DNA of 64,000 nucleotides from Paenarthrobacter ureafaciens (GTDB taxonomy: Bacteria; Actinomycetota; Actinomycetes; Actinomycetales; Micrococcaceae), in assembly GCF_004028095.1 (NCBI RefSeq), contig NZ_SBHM01000007.1, forward strand, positions 1,054,001 to 1,118,000. The letters are read 5' to 3'. Both the position numbers and the translations under genes were made by a program. Below the pieces are notes generated by a model that worked only from the letters and a program-made list of their open reading frames with translations, had not been told where the DNA came from and ran no database searches. Below, piece by piece: positions 50,161 through 58,948 of this stretch. Position 1 is the stretch's first letter. Each line of letters opens with the position of its first letter.

Positions 50161-50254
50161 GCGAATTGGGCTGGTACGGGCAGCATCCCTAGATTTACGA
50201 AACGTCCATTATCGGCCTTTGTCTTACACAGGCCTGAGCGAGTCTGTTGCAGAT

Positions 50255-50440
50255 TTACCGGCAGGGCGCAAGGATCGTATGCTCGTGGAAGTCGAGGAGT
50301 TTGCGTTCCCCAACGTCCGTGTGGATCCAAATAACGCCCAAATCAGGGTCTGCCATATCAACGGTGCCTTGCCAGCGGGTGCCGGTTTTATCCCATGCTT
50401 CAATTCGGTTGCCGGGCTCAAGGTATTGGAATTCGCTCAT
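50255..50440 (-). CDS. Small conserved protein, paralogue of the 31379 gene
   Basis: A 61-residue protein from ATG 50440, eight bases after GGAGG. It reads MSEFQYLEPGNRIEAW, TVDMADPDLGVIWI, DVGERKLLDFHE. The pattern GxxIEA, PxxGVxWI and GxRK matches the protein at 31379-31615. An in-frame extension to 50527 is not needed. It lies just downstream of the glycerate kinase and could be read through from that operon. Confidence 0.7.
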   Translation of the reverse strand: MSEFQYLEPGNRIEAWDKTGTRWQGTVDMADPDLGVIWIHTDVGERKLLDFHEHTILAPCR

Positions 50441-50483
50441 ATTCTTGCCTCCAACGTGCGACCTGCCGTGCCCGTCGTGTCCG

Positions 50484-51653
50484 TCATGAATCCAGTTTGT
50501 GAAGATCAGATCCGATGGTGCTCCCAATCTGTTCTAACAGTGGCCCAGCTTGGTTGATGCATTGGGACAGATCGGGCTGCAGTTCCCGCAGAGAGTAGGC
50601 CCGGGTGAAACCGGCGAGCTCAACTTGCGAAGCGTCCAGGGCGATTTTTCCGCAGACTGCAATCACTGGTACACCGTGTTCTGAAGCGATGCGACTGATA
50701 CCCAGGGGCAGCTTCCCGCCGAGGCTTTGTTCGTCCATGTTTCCCTCACCGGTTATTACGAGTGTTGAGTCCGCAATGTAGTGATTCAGTTCCAGTATGT
50801 TTTGGAAGGCAACGACTCCTGGTTCGATTCGCGCAGCCAGGACTGCGATGACAGCGTAACCGAGCCCGCCCGCAGATCCCGCTCCTGGTACCGCGGCAGC
50901 TCTAATAGCCCGAGGACCGATCTCTTGCTCCATACTTGCGACTAGATGCTCAAGTCCGGCTTCGAGGCGCGCGATGTCGGTCATCGTAGCCCCCTTTTGG
51001 GGTGCGAATATCGCTGCTGAACCCTCAGGACCGAGCAATGGGTTGTTAACGTCTGTTGCCAAAACGAATCGTGCCCGGCGAAGTCTCTTATCCAGGTTGT
51101 CCAGATTCACTGAGGCGAGGTCCATCAGAAACCCCCCGCCCTCGTGCAGAGGTTGACCGTTGGCATCGAGAAATTCGGCACCAAGTGCCGCTAGGAATCC
51201 AGCCCCACCGTCAGTGCAGGCGCTTCCTCCAGCCCCGATGACGATCTTGTTACAGCCCAGGTCCAGGGCTGCGCAGACGAGTTCTCCTACTCCTCTACTA
51301 CTAGCGGTCAACGGAGCGGGTGCACCCCCTGGGAGAAGGGCTAAGCCAGCGGCATTTGCCATCTCAATAACGGCTTCGTTGCCCCGTGTTGCAAATTCTG
51401 CGACAACTGGACGTCCCGTGGGACCGCTGACTTGAACGAGACGGCTGCTGAAGCCTGCACTGATCACCGCTTTTACTGTGCCTTCGCCACCATCAGCGAC
51501 CTGCAGCTGTTTGACCTGAACGTCTGGATGCACGCTGCGAAGACCAGCAGTGAGATGGGCGGCGACCTCTCGTGAGGAAAGGGAGCCCTTGAATTTATCT
51601 GATGCGATGAGAACCCGTGCGTGTCCATTCGGGCGCGGATTGGCAAGGTCCAT
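50484..51653 (-). CDS. Glycerate kinase, GarK type
   Basis: A 389-residue glycerate kinase of the GarK/GlxK family, phosphorylating D-glycerate (the class usually gives 2-phosphoglycerate). The ASDKFKGSLSSREVA motif, VADGGEGTVKAV, IGAGGSACTDGGAGFL and ITGEGNMDEQSLGGK are intact. ATG 51653 directly follows the DUF993 stop, so the two are co-translated. Third-position A/T use looks higher than in the two GC-rich genes upstream, suggesting a different origin. It would feed the cluster's end product into lower glycolysis. Confidence 0.9.
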   Translation of the reverse strand: MDLANPRPNGHARVLIASDKFKGSLSSREVAAHLTAGLRSVHPDVQVKQLQVADGGEGTVKAVISAGFSSRLVQVSGPTGRPVVAEFATRGNEAVIEMANAAGLALLPGGAPAPLTASSRGVGELVCAALDLGCNKIVIGAGGSACTDGGAGFLAALGAEFLDANGQPLHEGGGFLMDLASVNLDNLDKRLRRARFVLATDVNNPLLGPEGSAAIFAPQKGATMTDIARLEAGLEHLVASMEQEIGPRAIRAAAVPGAGSAGGLGYAVIAVLAARIEPGVVAFQNILELNHYIADSTLVITGEGNMDEQSLGGKLPLGISRIASEHGVPVIAVCGKIALDASQVELAGFTRAYSLRELQPDLSQCINQAGPLLEQIGSTIGSDLHKLDS

Positions 51654-52862
51654 CTAGATCCCGCTTGTCTGCAAAAATCCAGACATCCGGAAGGCAGCCA
51701 GTGCCGGGTCCTGGAGCAGGCCGGCCTGGTCGGCCAGTTCGAAGGTCTTGGCGAGGTGGCAGACGGAGCGGCCGGAGTGCAGGCCGCCGACCATCTGGAA
51801 CCCGGGCTGCTTTCCGTTGAGCCAGGACATAAACGCGATGCCGGTCTTGTAGTAGAACGTGGGGGCGCTGAAGATGTGCTTGCCCAGTTCCCGGGTGGAG
51901 TCCAGGATCTCGCGGGCTTTGGCGGCGTTTCCGGCGTCGTAGTTCTGCAGGGCAACCGAGGCGGCCGGGTAGATGGCCGCGAAGATGCCCAGCAGCGCGT
52001 CGGAGTGGTGGCTGCCGTCGCCGTCGATGAGCTCGGGGTAGTTGAAGTCGTCACCGGTGTAGAGGCGGACGCCTTCGGGCAGCGCTGCGCGCAGGGCCAC
52101 CTCGTGGCTGGCATCGAGCAGCGAGACCTTGACGCCGTCTACCTTGTCCGCGTTGTCCTTGATGAGGCCCAGGAAGGTCTCGGTGGCGGCAGCGACGTCG
52201 TCGGAGCCCCAGTAGCCGGCAAGCGCGGGATCGAACATGGTGCCGAGCCAGTGCAGGATCACGGGCTTGTCCACTTCCTGGAGCAGGGTGGAGTAGACCT
52301 TCAGGTAGTCGTCCGGGCCGCCGGCAACCTTGGCCAGGGCACGGGAGGCCATCAGGATGACCTTGGGTCCGGCCTCGGTGATAACGGCGATCTGTTCGCG
52401 GTAGGCCTCGAGCACGGCCTTCAGCCCGGCTTCGCCTGCGGGCAGGGAGTCGAGGTCCAGCTGGTCAGTTCCGGCGCCGCAGGAGACAAGGTCCCGGACG
52501 GACGTGCCTACTGTGGCCGCATTGTTCGCTGCAACCACGGACGCTGCTTCTACGCCGGTGCGCTTGATGAGTTGCTGAGTGGCGGCCCAGTCCAAACCCA
52601 TGCCGCGCTGGGCGGTATCCATTGCATCGGCGACGCCCAGGCCGTAGGACCACAGCTCGTGGCGGTACGCCATGGTGGCGTCCCAGTCGAGCCGGGCAGG
52701 GGCGCCCGGGGTGTTGTCCGCGAGGACTTCCGGGATGACGTGGGCGGCGGCGTAGGCCCGGCGTGCCTTCAGCGGCGCGGCGGGGCGGGCCCAGGTGGTC
52801 GCGCCCTGCAGGCGATACTCCCGGGTGCCGCCGTCGTGGGAGGGAAGGATAAGGGACGTCAT
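51654..52862 (-). CDS. DUF993 aldolase-like (dihydrodipicolinate synthase-related) protein
   Basis: A 402-residue protein of the DUF993 family, related to dihydrodipicolinate synthase/N-acetylneuraminate lyase. The likely Schiff-base lysine is Lys245 in VDGVKVSLLDAS, with LYTGDDFNYPEL following as in that superfamily. This predicts aldol cleavage or dehydration of a keto-acid or keto-sugar substrate. It overlaps the Gfo/Idh gene by 4 nt and touches the glycerate kinase gene, so it probably acts between them. The true substrate is unknown. Confidence 0.8.
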   Translation of the reverse strand: MTSLILPSHDGGTREYRLQGATTWARPAAPLKARRAYAAAHVIPEVLADNTPGAPARLDWDATMAYRHELWSYGLGVADAMDTAQRGMGLDWAATQQLIKRTGVEAASVVAANNAATVGTSVRDLVSCGAGTDQLDLDSLPAGEAGLKAVLEAYREQIAVITEAGPKVILMASRALAKVAGGPDDYLKVYSTLLQEVDKPVILHWLGTMFDPALAGYWGSDDVAAATETFLGLIKDNADKVDGVKVSLLDASHEVALRAALPEGVRLYTGDDFNYPELIDGDGSHHSDALLGIFAAIYPAASVALQNYDAGNAAKAREILDSTRELGKHIFSAPTFYYKTGIAFMSWLNGKQPGFQMVGGLHSGRSVCHLAKTFELADQAGLLQDPALAAFRMSGFLQTSGI

Positions 52863-54028
52863 GAGAGGGTGATCTCCGGGATGTCGATGGTGCGGCGTTC
52901 GTCGTTGGACTGCAGGCCGAGTTCGGCCAGCTGGACGCCGCGGGCGGCCGACAGGAGGCCGAAGCGGTGCTCACGGCCGGCGACGACGTCGCGCAGGAAT
53001 TCTTCCCACTGCAGCTTGAAGCCGTTGTCCAGGTCGGCGTTGGCGGGAACTTCCTGCCACTGGTCGCGGAAGGACTCGGTGACGGGCAGGTCCGGGTTCC
53101 AGACGGGCTTGGGGGTGTGGGCGCGCTGCTGGGCGACGCACTTGTTCAGGCCGGCGACGGCGGAGCCGTGGGTGCCGTCCACCTGGAACTCGACCAGTTC
53201 GTCGCGGTAGACGCGGACGGCCCAGGAGGAGTTGATCTGGGCGATGACTTCGTCGCCGCCCCGGGTCTCGAGCTCGAAGATGCCGTACGAGGCGTCATCG
53301 GCGGTGGCCTTGTATTCCTTGCCGGCCTCGTCCCAGCGCGCGGGGATGTGGGTGGCGGTCTTGGCGTTGACGCTCTTGACCTTGCCGATGATGCCTTCCA
53401 GGACGTAGTTCCAGTGGCAGAACATGTCCGTGGTCATTCCGCCGCCGTCTTCCTTGCGGTAGTTCCAGGAGGGACGCTGCGCAGCCTGGATGTCGCCTTC
53501 AAAGACCCAGTAACCGAACTCGCCGCGGATGGACAGGATGCGGCCGAAGAAGCCCTCGTCCACCAGGCGGCGGAGCTTGACCAGGCCGGGAAGGTAGAGC
53601 TTGTCGTGGACGACGCCGGCGGTGACGCCGGCCTCCTTGCCGATCCGGGCCAGCTCAATGGCCTCTTCCAGGGTTTCGGCGGTGGGCTTCTCCGTGAAGA
53701 TGTGCTTGCCCGCCTGCATGGCCTTCTTCAGGGTGGCGGCGCGGAGGCTGGTCATGGAGGCATCGAAAATCACATCGACGGTGGGGTCGTTGATGACCGA
53801 CTCCAGGTCCGTGGTCCACTCGGACACCTTGTGCTTCTCCGCGAGTTCGCGGATCTTGTCCTCGTTACGGCCCACCAGGATGGGTTCGATCTGGACCTTG
53901 GTGCCGTCCTCGAGGGTGATGCCGCCGGCGCCGCGGATCGGGAGGATGGAGCGCAGCAGGTGCTGGCGGTAGCCCATTCGGCCGGTGATGCCATTCATGG
54001 CGACGCGGACAATCGCTGTTTTAGTCAT
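52859..54028 (-). CDS. Gfo/Idh/MocA-family oxidoreductase
   Basis: A 389-residue NAD(P)-dependent sugar dehydrogenase-type protein. The N-terminal Rossmann segment is IVRVAMNGITGRMGYRQHLL, and the family EKP motif is FTEKPTAETLEEAI near residue 120. A substrate-binding alpha/beta domain follows (DGGGMTTDMFCHWNYVLEG). Its ribosome site is GAGG just before ATG 54028. It forms a coupled, GC-rich pair with DUF993 preceded by a strong hairpin, which suggests a module with its own history. Likely acts on the ring carbon hydroxyl of a sugar, inositol or derivative. Confidence 0.87.
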   Translation of the reverse strand: MTKTAIVRVAMNGITGRMGYRQHLLRSILPIRGAGGITLEDGTKVQIEPILVGRNEDKIRELAEKHKVSEWTTDLESVINDPTVDVIFDASMTSLRAATLKKAMQAGKHIFTEKPTAETLEEAIELARIGKEAGVTAGVVHDKLYLPGLVKLRRLVDEGFFGRILSIRGEFGYWVFEGDIQAAQRPSWNYRKEDGGGMTTDMFCHWNYVLEGIIGKVKSVNAKTATHIPARWDEAGKEYKATADDASYGIFELETRGGDEVIAQINSSWAVRVYRDELVEFQVDGTHGSAVAGLNKCVAQQRAHTPKPVWNPDLPVTESFRDQWQEVPANADLDNGFKLQWEEFLRDVVAGREHRFGLLSAARGVQLAELGLQSNDERRTIDIPEITLS

Positions 54029-54053
54029 ATTTTCCTCAGAGAGAAGGGTTGAA

Positions 54054-54091
54054 GGGGCGGCGCTGAGGGTTGGTAGGGTCAGCGCCGCCCC
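54054..54091 (-). other. Strong hairpin inside the catabolic gene block
   Basis: A perfect 13-bp GC-rich stem, GGGGCGGCGCTGA paired with its complement at 54079-54091 around a 12-base loop, lies between the aldehyde dehydrogenase stop and the Gfo/Idh start. No T run follows on the minus strand, so partial termination, attenuation or RNA processing is possible. Confidence 0.75.
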
Positions 54092-54103
54092 GTTTCGGGT
54101 GGG

Positions 54104-55480
54104 TCAGGCGGTCCAGACCGTCTTGATGTTTACGAACTCCCGGATTCCATAGGCGGAGAGCTCACGTCCGTAGCCGGAGTCTTTGAGGCCGCCGAAAGGC
54201 ACCGCCGGGAATGACGCCGTCAGACCGTTGATGAAGACGCCCCCGGCCTCGATTGATCGCGCTGCTTCGGTGGCTTCGGTCTCGTCATTGGTCCACACGC
54301 TTGAGCTCAAACCAAAATCAGAGTCGTTGCTGAGAGCGATGGCTTCCTGGAGTGATGACACTTTGTAGAGGCAGGCCACGGGGCCGAAGCATTCTTCCCG
54401 GTAGATGCGCATGTTCTCTGTTACGCCTGTGAGGACAGTCGCCGGGTAGTACCAGCCCTCCCCTTCCGGTATTTCTCCTCCACACTGAACTGCTGCCCCT
54501 TTTTCGCGGGCGTCCCTAACCAGTTCATGAACGTCCTGGCGTCCTCGCTCCGTGGCCAGGGGGCCAAAGCTGGTGCTTTCGTCCAAGGGGTCACCGGCAA
54601 CTGTTTCGGCCATACCTGTAACGAACAGATGTTCAAAGCGGTCGTAGACATCTTCGTGAACGTAGAAGCGCTTGGCCGCGATGCAGGACTGCCCCGAGTT
54701 TTGAAGGCGTGCGATTACTGCCTGGGCAGCGGCCTTTTCAATATCGGCCGAGGGCATGACGATAAAGACATCCATGCCTCCCAGTTCCAGGACACTCCTT
54801 TTGATGTTCCTGCCGGCTGCTTCAGCAATGGCGGAACCGGCAGCGACGGAGCCGGTCAGGGTGACCGCCCTGATCCTTGCGTCATCCACGAGGGGAATAA
54901 CGTCATTGCCTTCAACCAGCAGTGTCTGAAACGCGCCTTCAGGAAAACCGCCGCGGGCGAAGAGGTCTCCCAGGTACAGCGCACATTGAGGAACGTTTGA
55001 GGCGTGCTTGAGGAGCCCTGTGTTGCCCGCCATTAGTGCGGGGGCGGCGAAGCGGACGGCCTGCCAAAGGGGGTAATTCCAGGGCATAACGGCCAAAACG
55101 ACGCCTAACGGGTCGAATTGTACGTGGAGGTTGGAGGCGTTGACCTCGGACGCCGGGACCGGGGTTTCCGGGCTAAGGTAGCGCTGGGCGTGATCGGCGA
55201 AGTGCCGCATGCCGGTGGCTGATTTCAGGGCCTCGTACTTTGCTGTCGTTAAGGTTTTGCCCATTTCGGTGGCGATGAGACGGGCCACTTCATCGGCTTC
55301 GCTTTCGAGGATGTCAGCGGCCTTATGCATCCAGCGGGCACGTTCTTCAAAGGAGGTGTTCTGCAGTGACCGGAATGCTGCTTCCGCCCGGGCGATCCGG
55401 TTTTCTACCTCTTCGGGCGTATGGGCGTCGAAGGTTTTCAGGGTGATGCCCGTGGTGGGGTCGATGGTCGCGATTGCCAT
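54104..55480 (-). CDS. Aldehyde dehydrogenase, succinate-semialdehyde dehydrogenase-like
   Basis: A 458-residue NAD(P)-dependent aldehyde dehydrogenase. The catalytic Cys is in NSGQSCIAAKRFY and the general-base Glu in VLELGGMDVFI (most relatives have Ser or Ala where this has Met). The WNYPLWQAVRFAAPALMAGN segment binds the cofactor. Automatic pipelines would name it GabD, but its setting between a GMC oxidoreductase and glycerate kinase suggests a C3-C4 hydroxyaldehyde such as glyceraldehyde. ATG 55480 has AAGGAG upstream. Confidence 0.85.
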   Translation of the reverse strand: MAIATIDPTTGITLKTFDAHTPEEVENRIARAEAAFRSLQNTSFEERARWMHKAADILESEADEVARLIATEMGKTLTTAKYEALKSATGMRHFADHAQRYLSPETPVPASEVNASNLHVQFDPLGVVLAVMPWNYPLWQAVRFAAPALMAGNTGLLKHASNVPQCALYLGDLFARGGFPEGAFQTLLVEGNDVIPLVDDARIRAVTLTGSVAAGSAIAEAAGRNIKRSVLELGGMDVFIVMPSADIEKAAAQAVIARLQNSGQSCIAAKRFYVHEDVYDRFEHLFVTGMAETVAGDPLDESTSFGPLATERGRQDVHELVRDAREKGAAVQCGGEIPEGEGWYYPATVLTGVTENMRIYREECFGPVACLYKVSSLQEAIALSNDSDFGLSSSVWTNDETEATEAARSIEAGGVFINGLTASFPAVPFGGLKDSGYGRELSAYGIREFVNIKTVWTA

Positions 55481-55532
55481 GATGCTCCTTGTTGCTGTTT
55501 TCGATGGCTGGTAGGGCAGCGGAACGGAATGT

Positions 55533-57101
55533 CTACAGAGCTGCCGCGCTGAGCTGCCGGCCGATGTAGTCGCCCTGTCGCATCGACAGGGCGACTATTG
55601 TCAGGGTGGGGTTCGCGGCGGCTCCGGTGGTGAATTGTGACCCGTCGGAAACGAACAGGTTAGGTACGTCGTGGGCTTGACCGAAACTGTTGACGACGCC
55701 TTCATCAGGCTTCTGGCTCATTCGGGCTGTCCCCAGGTTGTGGCCGGAGGGCATCCCCGGGGCTCTGGTTGTGCGGATGGCGCCGACAGATTTGAAGAGT
55801 TTCTCGCCCTGCTCGTAGCCATGGTTCCGCATGGCGATGTCGTTGGGATGGTCGTCGTAGTGGACGACAGGTGCGGGCAGACCGAGGCGGTCGGTGACGG
55901 TGTTGCTTAGGGTCACTCTGTTGGATGCCTGCGGAACGTCCTCACCGCAAATCCAAAGTGCCGCTGTGCGGGTGTAGGCTTCTACCTTTTCTGTGAATTG
56001 TGGCCCCCACTCCCCCGGGCTCATGAAGGTACTGAATGAGGGCAGCCCTTGGGCGATCATCTCGATGTAGTAGCCGCCAACGAAGCCCCGTGATGGGTCA
56101 TGCCGCGATTCGTCGCTGATGATGCCTGCCATTGGTTCGCCGCGGTACATATGGACTTCGTTGGGGAACTCGGCGTAGACGAGACCGGTGGTGTGCCGCA
56201 TATAGTTGCGCCCGACCTGGCCTGAGGAGTTGGCAAGGCCGTCGGGATGGCCCGAGGTAGCCGAAAGCAGGAGCAGGCGTGGGGTTTCGATGGCGTTTCC
56301 TGCTACAGCTACGAGGCGAGCCCGTTGACGTTGCAGGTTTCCGACGGTGTCTGTGTAGACGACGCCGTCCGCGCGGCCGTCAGGGCCAAGCGTGATTTGT
56401 ACGGCTTGGGCTTCGGTCCGCAGCTCCAGCAGGCCCGTGGCTAAGGCCTTTGGTATCTCGCTGACAAGTGGTGACCACTTGGCGCGGCTTTTATCGCCTG
56501 CCATAGCGAAGCCGTCCTGAACTGTGCCCGGGCGGCCATCGTAGGGTTCAACGTTGGTGGCGTAGGGGCCTGTTGCGTAATGGCGGTATCCGATTCGTTC
56601 GGCGCCGTTCGCCAGGACCTTGTAGCCGTTGCTCGCCGGCAGCGGAGGTCGGCCGTGCCGGTGGGAGGCTCCCACGGCTTTTTCCGCTGCGGTGTAGTAA
56701 TGGTCGAGTTCGTCCAGGTCCAGTGGCCAGTCTGCGATGGTCCCATCGGGCAGGTCTCCGTAGTACGTGTGTGTCTTGAACTCGTGCCATTTGAATCGGG
56801 GTGTCAGTCCGGTCCAGAATGTCGCCGTTCCACCGACGGCCTTTCCGTTCCACGCCGGGCTGCCGGGGAAGTCCTTCGCGAGGCTCCATGACCCAGTTGC
56901 CAGGCGGGTGTCGGTCCATGTGAGCTGCTTGTAGGACTTTCGTTCGTCGTTGATGAACTTGTCGTTGGTGATCCATGGGCCTGCTTCGAGAAGCACGACT
57001 TTAAGGCCTTGCTGCACGAGTCTGAGGGCCAAGGTGGCACCGCCGGGGCCGGAACCGATGATAACGGCGACGTCGTCATCAGTGAGGTCATACTTTTTCA
57101 T
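55533..57101 (-). CDS. GMC-family FAD oxidoreductase, large subunit
   Basis: A 522-residue GMC oxidoreductase. The FAD-binding dinucleotide fold is VAVIIGSGPGGATLALRLV followed by LLEAG (residues ~10-40). The C-terminal active-site region has SGHNLGTARM and then ANPTLTIVALSM. No signal peptide is present. It overlaps the small-subunit gene by 4 nt, an arrangement like gluconate, fructose, glucose and pyranose 3-dehydrogenases. It should oxidise a sugar or polyol hydroxyl with an electron acceptor other than NAD. Confidence 0.87.
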   Translation of the reverse strand: MKKYDLTDDDVAVIIGSGPGGATLALRLVQQGLKVVLLEAGPWITNDKFINDERKSYKQLTWTDTRLATGSWSLAKDFPGSPAWNGKAVGGTATFWTGLTPRFKWHEFKTHTYYGDLPDGTIADWPLDLDELDHYYTAAEKAVGASHRHGRPPLPASNGYKVLANGAERIGYRHYATGPYATNVEPYDGRPGTVQDGFAMAGDKSRAKWSPLVSEIPKALATGLLELRTEAQAVQITLGPDGRADGVVYTDTVGNLQRQRARLVAVAGNAIETPRLLLLSATSGHPDGLANSSGQVGRNYMRHTTGLVYAEFPNEVHMYRGEPMAGIISDESRHDPSRGFVGGYYIEMIAQGLPSFSTFMSPGEWGPQFTEKVEAYTRTAALWICGEDVPQASNRVTLSNTVTDRLGLPAPVVHYDDHPNDIAMRNHGYEQGEKLFKSVGAIRTTRAPGMPSGHNLGTARMSQKPDEGVVNSFGQAHDVPNLFVSDGSQFTTGAAANPTLTIVALSMRQGDYIGRQLSAAAL

Positions 57102-57625
57102 CCGGCTGTCCTTGCGTATTCGGTCACGTCAGGAGACGTGGTTGGGAGAGGTCCGATGGGGAGGAGGGGCTCGGCGGGTTCTTCGATGCGGGGTTGGGGA
57201 AGCCATGCCAGGTCGTCGAATCCGCGGTGCAGGTAGCCGCCCTGTTCGAACGAAGACCCCGGGTAGCCTATGAATTCCCAGACTTCGCGGTCGTCGTAAA
57301 GGTGAAATGCAACCAGCGGACGCAGAGTGTTGAAGAACGTCGTTTGCTCAACCGCTCGCAGCAGGCAATCAAGGGCCGTGGAATCCATGTCGCGGATTGG
57401 CGAAGTTGTTATCTGGGCCAAGTCCCTTAATCCGTCTGACAGGGTTCGGTATAGCCCGGGATCTGATGCGGCCTGTGTGATGATGCTGGAAACAGTCCGG
57501 GTGTAAGGTCCGTCCCGTAGGTCCGGGTGTGGATAGAGTGCTTTTGCCAGCATGATGAGCTCTGCGACGCGCGCAGGTGGAAATAGGTCTGGATGGGGCG
57601 AAAAAACAGCGCTGTCTGCCGCCAT
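57098..57625 (-). CDS. GMC dehydrogenase small partner (gluconate 2-dehydrogenase subunit 3-like)
   Basis: A 175-residue soluble protein. The region ARVAELIMLAKALYPHPDLRDGPYTRTV and the terminal EVWEFIGYPGSSFEQGG, HRGFDDLAWLP fit the small subunit that pairs with FAD-GMC dehydrogenases. Usual small subunits start with a twin-arginine signal that exports the complex; here the N-terminus (MAADSAVFSPHPDLFP) has none. The complex is therefore predicted to stay in the cytosol. It is coupled to the large subunit by ATGA. Confidence 0.72.
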   Translation of the reverse strand: MAADSAVFSPHPDLFPPARVAELIMLAKALYPHPDLRDGPYTRTVSSIITQAASDPGLYRTLSDGLRDLAQITTSPIRDMDSTALDCLLRAVEQTTFFNTLRPLVAFHLYDDREVWEFIGYPGSSFEQGGYLHRGFDDLAWLPQPRIEEPAEPLLPIGPLPTTSPDVTEYARTAG

Positions 57626-57658
57626 GGGTTTTCCTTTCGAAGTGAAGTGAAGTGTGGA

Positions 57659-57676
57659 GGGAAGGACGTCCTTCCC
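57659..57676 (-). other. Palindromic hairpin after the binding-protein gene
   Basis: GGGAAGGAC directly followed by GTCCTTCCC is a perfect 18-bp palindrome in the 67-base gap between the binding-protein stop and the small-subunit start. Such hairpins often stabilise the upstream mRNA and let binding protein be made in excess. No T run follows on the minus strand. Confidence 0.6.
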
Positions 57677-57692
57677 GGCCCTTCCCTGTGCG

Positions 57693-58898
57693 TTAGGGAA
57701 TGACCCGCTTTTGCCATACCTGCGGAAAGCCTGGAAGGTCCTCGCCGCCGAAGGCTGCGTAATGCGAATCGGGCATTCCCTCGTTGGTCCTCAGGACCTT
57801 GTCGAGATCTTCGGAAGTGACGGGTACCTGCGGCAACACCCAATCCTTGGGGATGGATTCGCCCCGGAAGAGGGACGCTGCCGCAAGGAGCGCGGTTCGC
57901 CACTGGTAGGCGTCATACACGGACGCGAAGCCTTTGAACCCTTTGTTCTTCCATGCCCTGAGGTAAGAGAGGTTGTCTTCGCCGGTCACCACAGGGATGT
58001 CCTTGCCGGTATCCTCGAAGGCCTCGATAGCTGGAACCGACTGGTCGCCCAGGTCCACCCAAACGGCATCGACAGTTCCCTTGGCGAGCTCATCGGCCAC
58101 GACTGCTTTGATTTTGGTGGGGTCGGCACCGGTGATGTAGTCCGTGTATTTCAGGCCTGCCTTGCTGAAAATGTGCTGGGCAGCGGCCCAGCGCTGCTCG
58201 AAAACGTCAACTCCAGGCGCCGTACGCAGTGCTACTACGTGTCCTCCTGGCTTGACGTTTTCTGTTACGAACGTCGCTGAATCAATTCCCCAGGCCATGC
58301 CGCCCACGGAGTGGATGAATGTGGTTGCGCAGTCCGTGCCGGCCCCACGGTCGAAGATGATGACGGGTTTTCCTGTGTTGCAGGCTCTTTCCACTGCCGG
58401 TGCCGTTGCCTGTGGCGAATTGGGGGCGATGATGAAGGCGTCACAGGATTGCTGGTTCACGAAGTAGTCGATGTCAGCAACCTGTGTGTTGTCGCTGTCT
58501 TGGGCGTTGCGGGTTTCCATTTGCGAGATGACACCCTGCTTTTGCAGCTCCTTGAGCTGTTCGTTCATGGTGATCCAGCCGGTCTGCCGCCACGTGTTAC
58601 TGAGCGCAGCGTTGGAGAAACAGACCTTGGCCGGCGCGTTCTTTTTGAATGCTGTGGCGTCTACCATTGGCCCGTCGAGGTGCTGAAGATAGGGGGTGGA
58701 TGGGTCCCCGGCAAAGGTTGCAGTCCGTTGCGAGTTTTCCAGATCGAATTGTGCCTGGTCGAACCAGTCGTTGGTTGTGGTGGTGGAACCCGGAGAGGTT
58801 TCCGCACCAGCGGTCGAACCGGGAGCACACGCGGTGATCATCATGGCGGCTGCACCTAGTACCGCAAACATCTTTGTTTTGGTCCCTTGTGTAGGCAC
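57693..58898 (-). CDS. Sugar ABC transporter substrate-binding lipoprotein
   Basis: A 401-residue exported lipoprotein of the ribose/galactose (Periplasmic_4) class, lipobox MITAC (Cys near 24). The family core is visible: VCFSNAALSNTWRQTGWITM, DAFIIAPNSPQATAPAVERACN and KPVIIFDRGAGTDC. Four extra Cys occur in the mature part (KVCF, QSCD, RACN, TDCA), unusual for this family and able to form two disulfides. GTG 58898 has AAAGGAA upstream. It should bind a sugar or polyol for the importer encoded upstream. Confidence 0.88.
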   Translation of the reverse strand: MPTQGTKTKMFAVLGAAAMMITACAPGSTAGAETSPGSTTTTNDWFDQAQFDLENSQRTATFAGDPSTPYLQHLDGPMVDATAFKKNAPAKVCFSNAALSNTWRQTGWITMNEQLKELQKQGVISQMETRNAQDSDNTQVADIDYFVNQQSCDAFIIAPNSPQATAPAVERACNTGKPVIIFDRGAGTDCATTFIHSVGGMAWGIDSATFVTENVKPGGHVVALRTAPGVDVFEQRWAAAQHIFSKAGLKYTDYITGADPTKIKAVVADELAKGTVDAVWVDLGDQSVPAIEAFEDTGKDIPVVTGEDNLSYLRAWKNKGFKGFASVYDAYQWRTALLAAASLFRGESIPKDWVLPQVPVTSEDLDKVLRTNEGMPDSHYAAFGGEDLPGFPQVWQKRVIP

Positions 58899-58948
58899 GT
58901 TGTTCCTTTCGAAGTGGCCTGCTGTGGCCAGGGGGTTGTTGTTATTTG

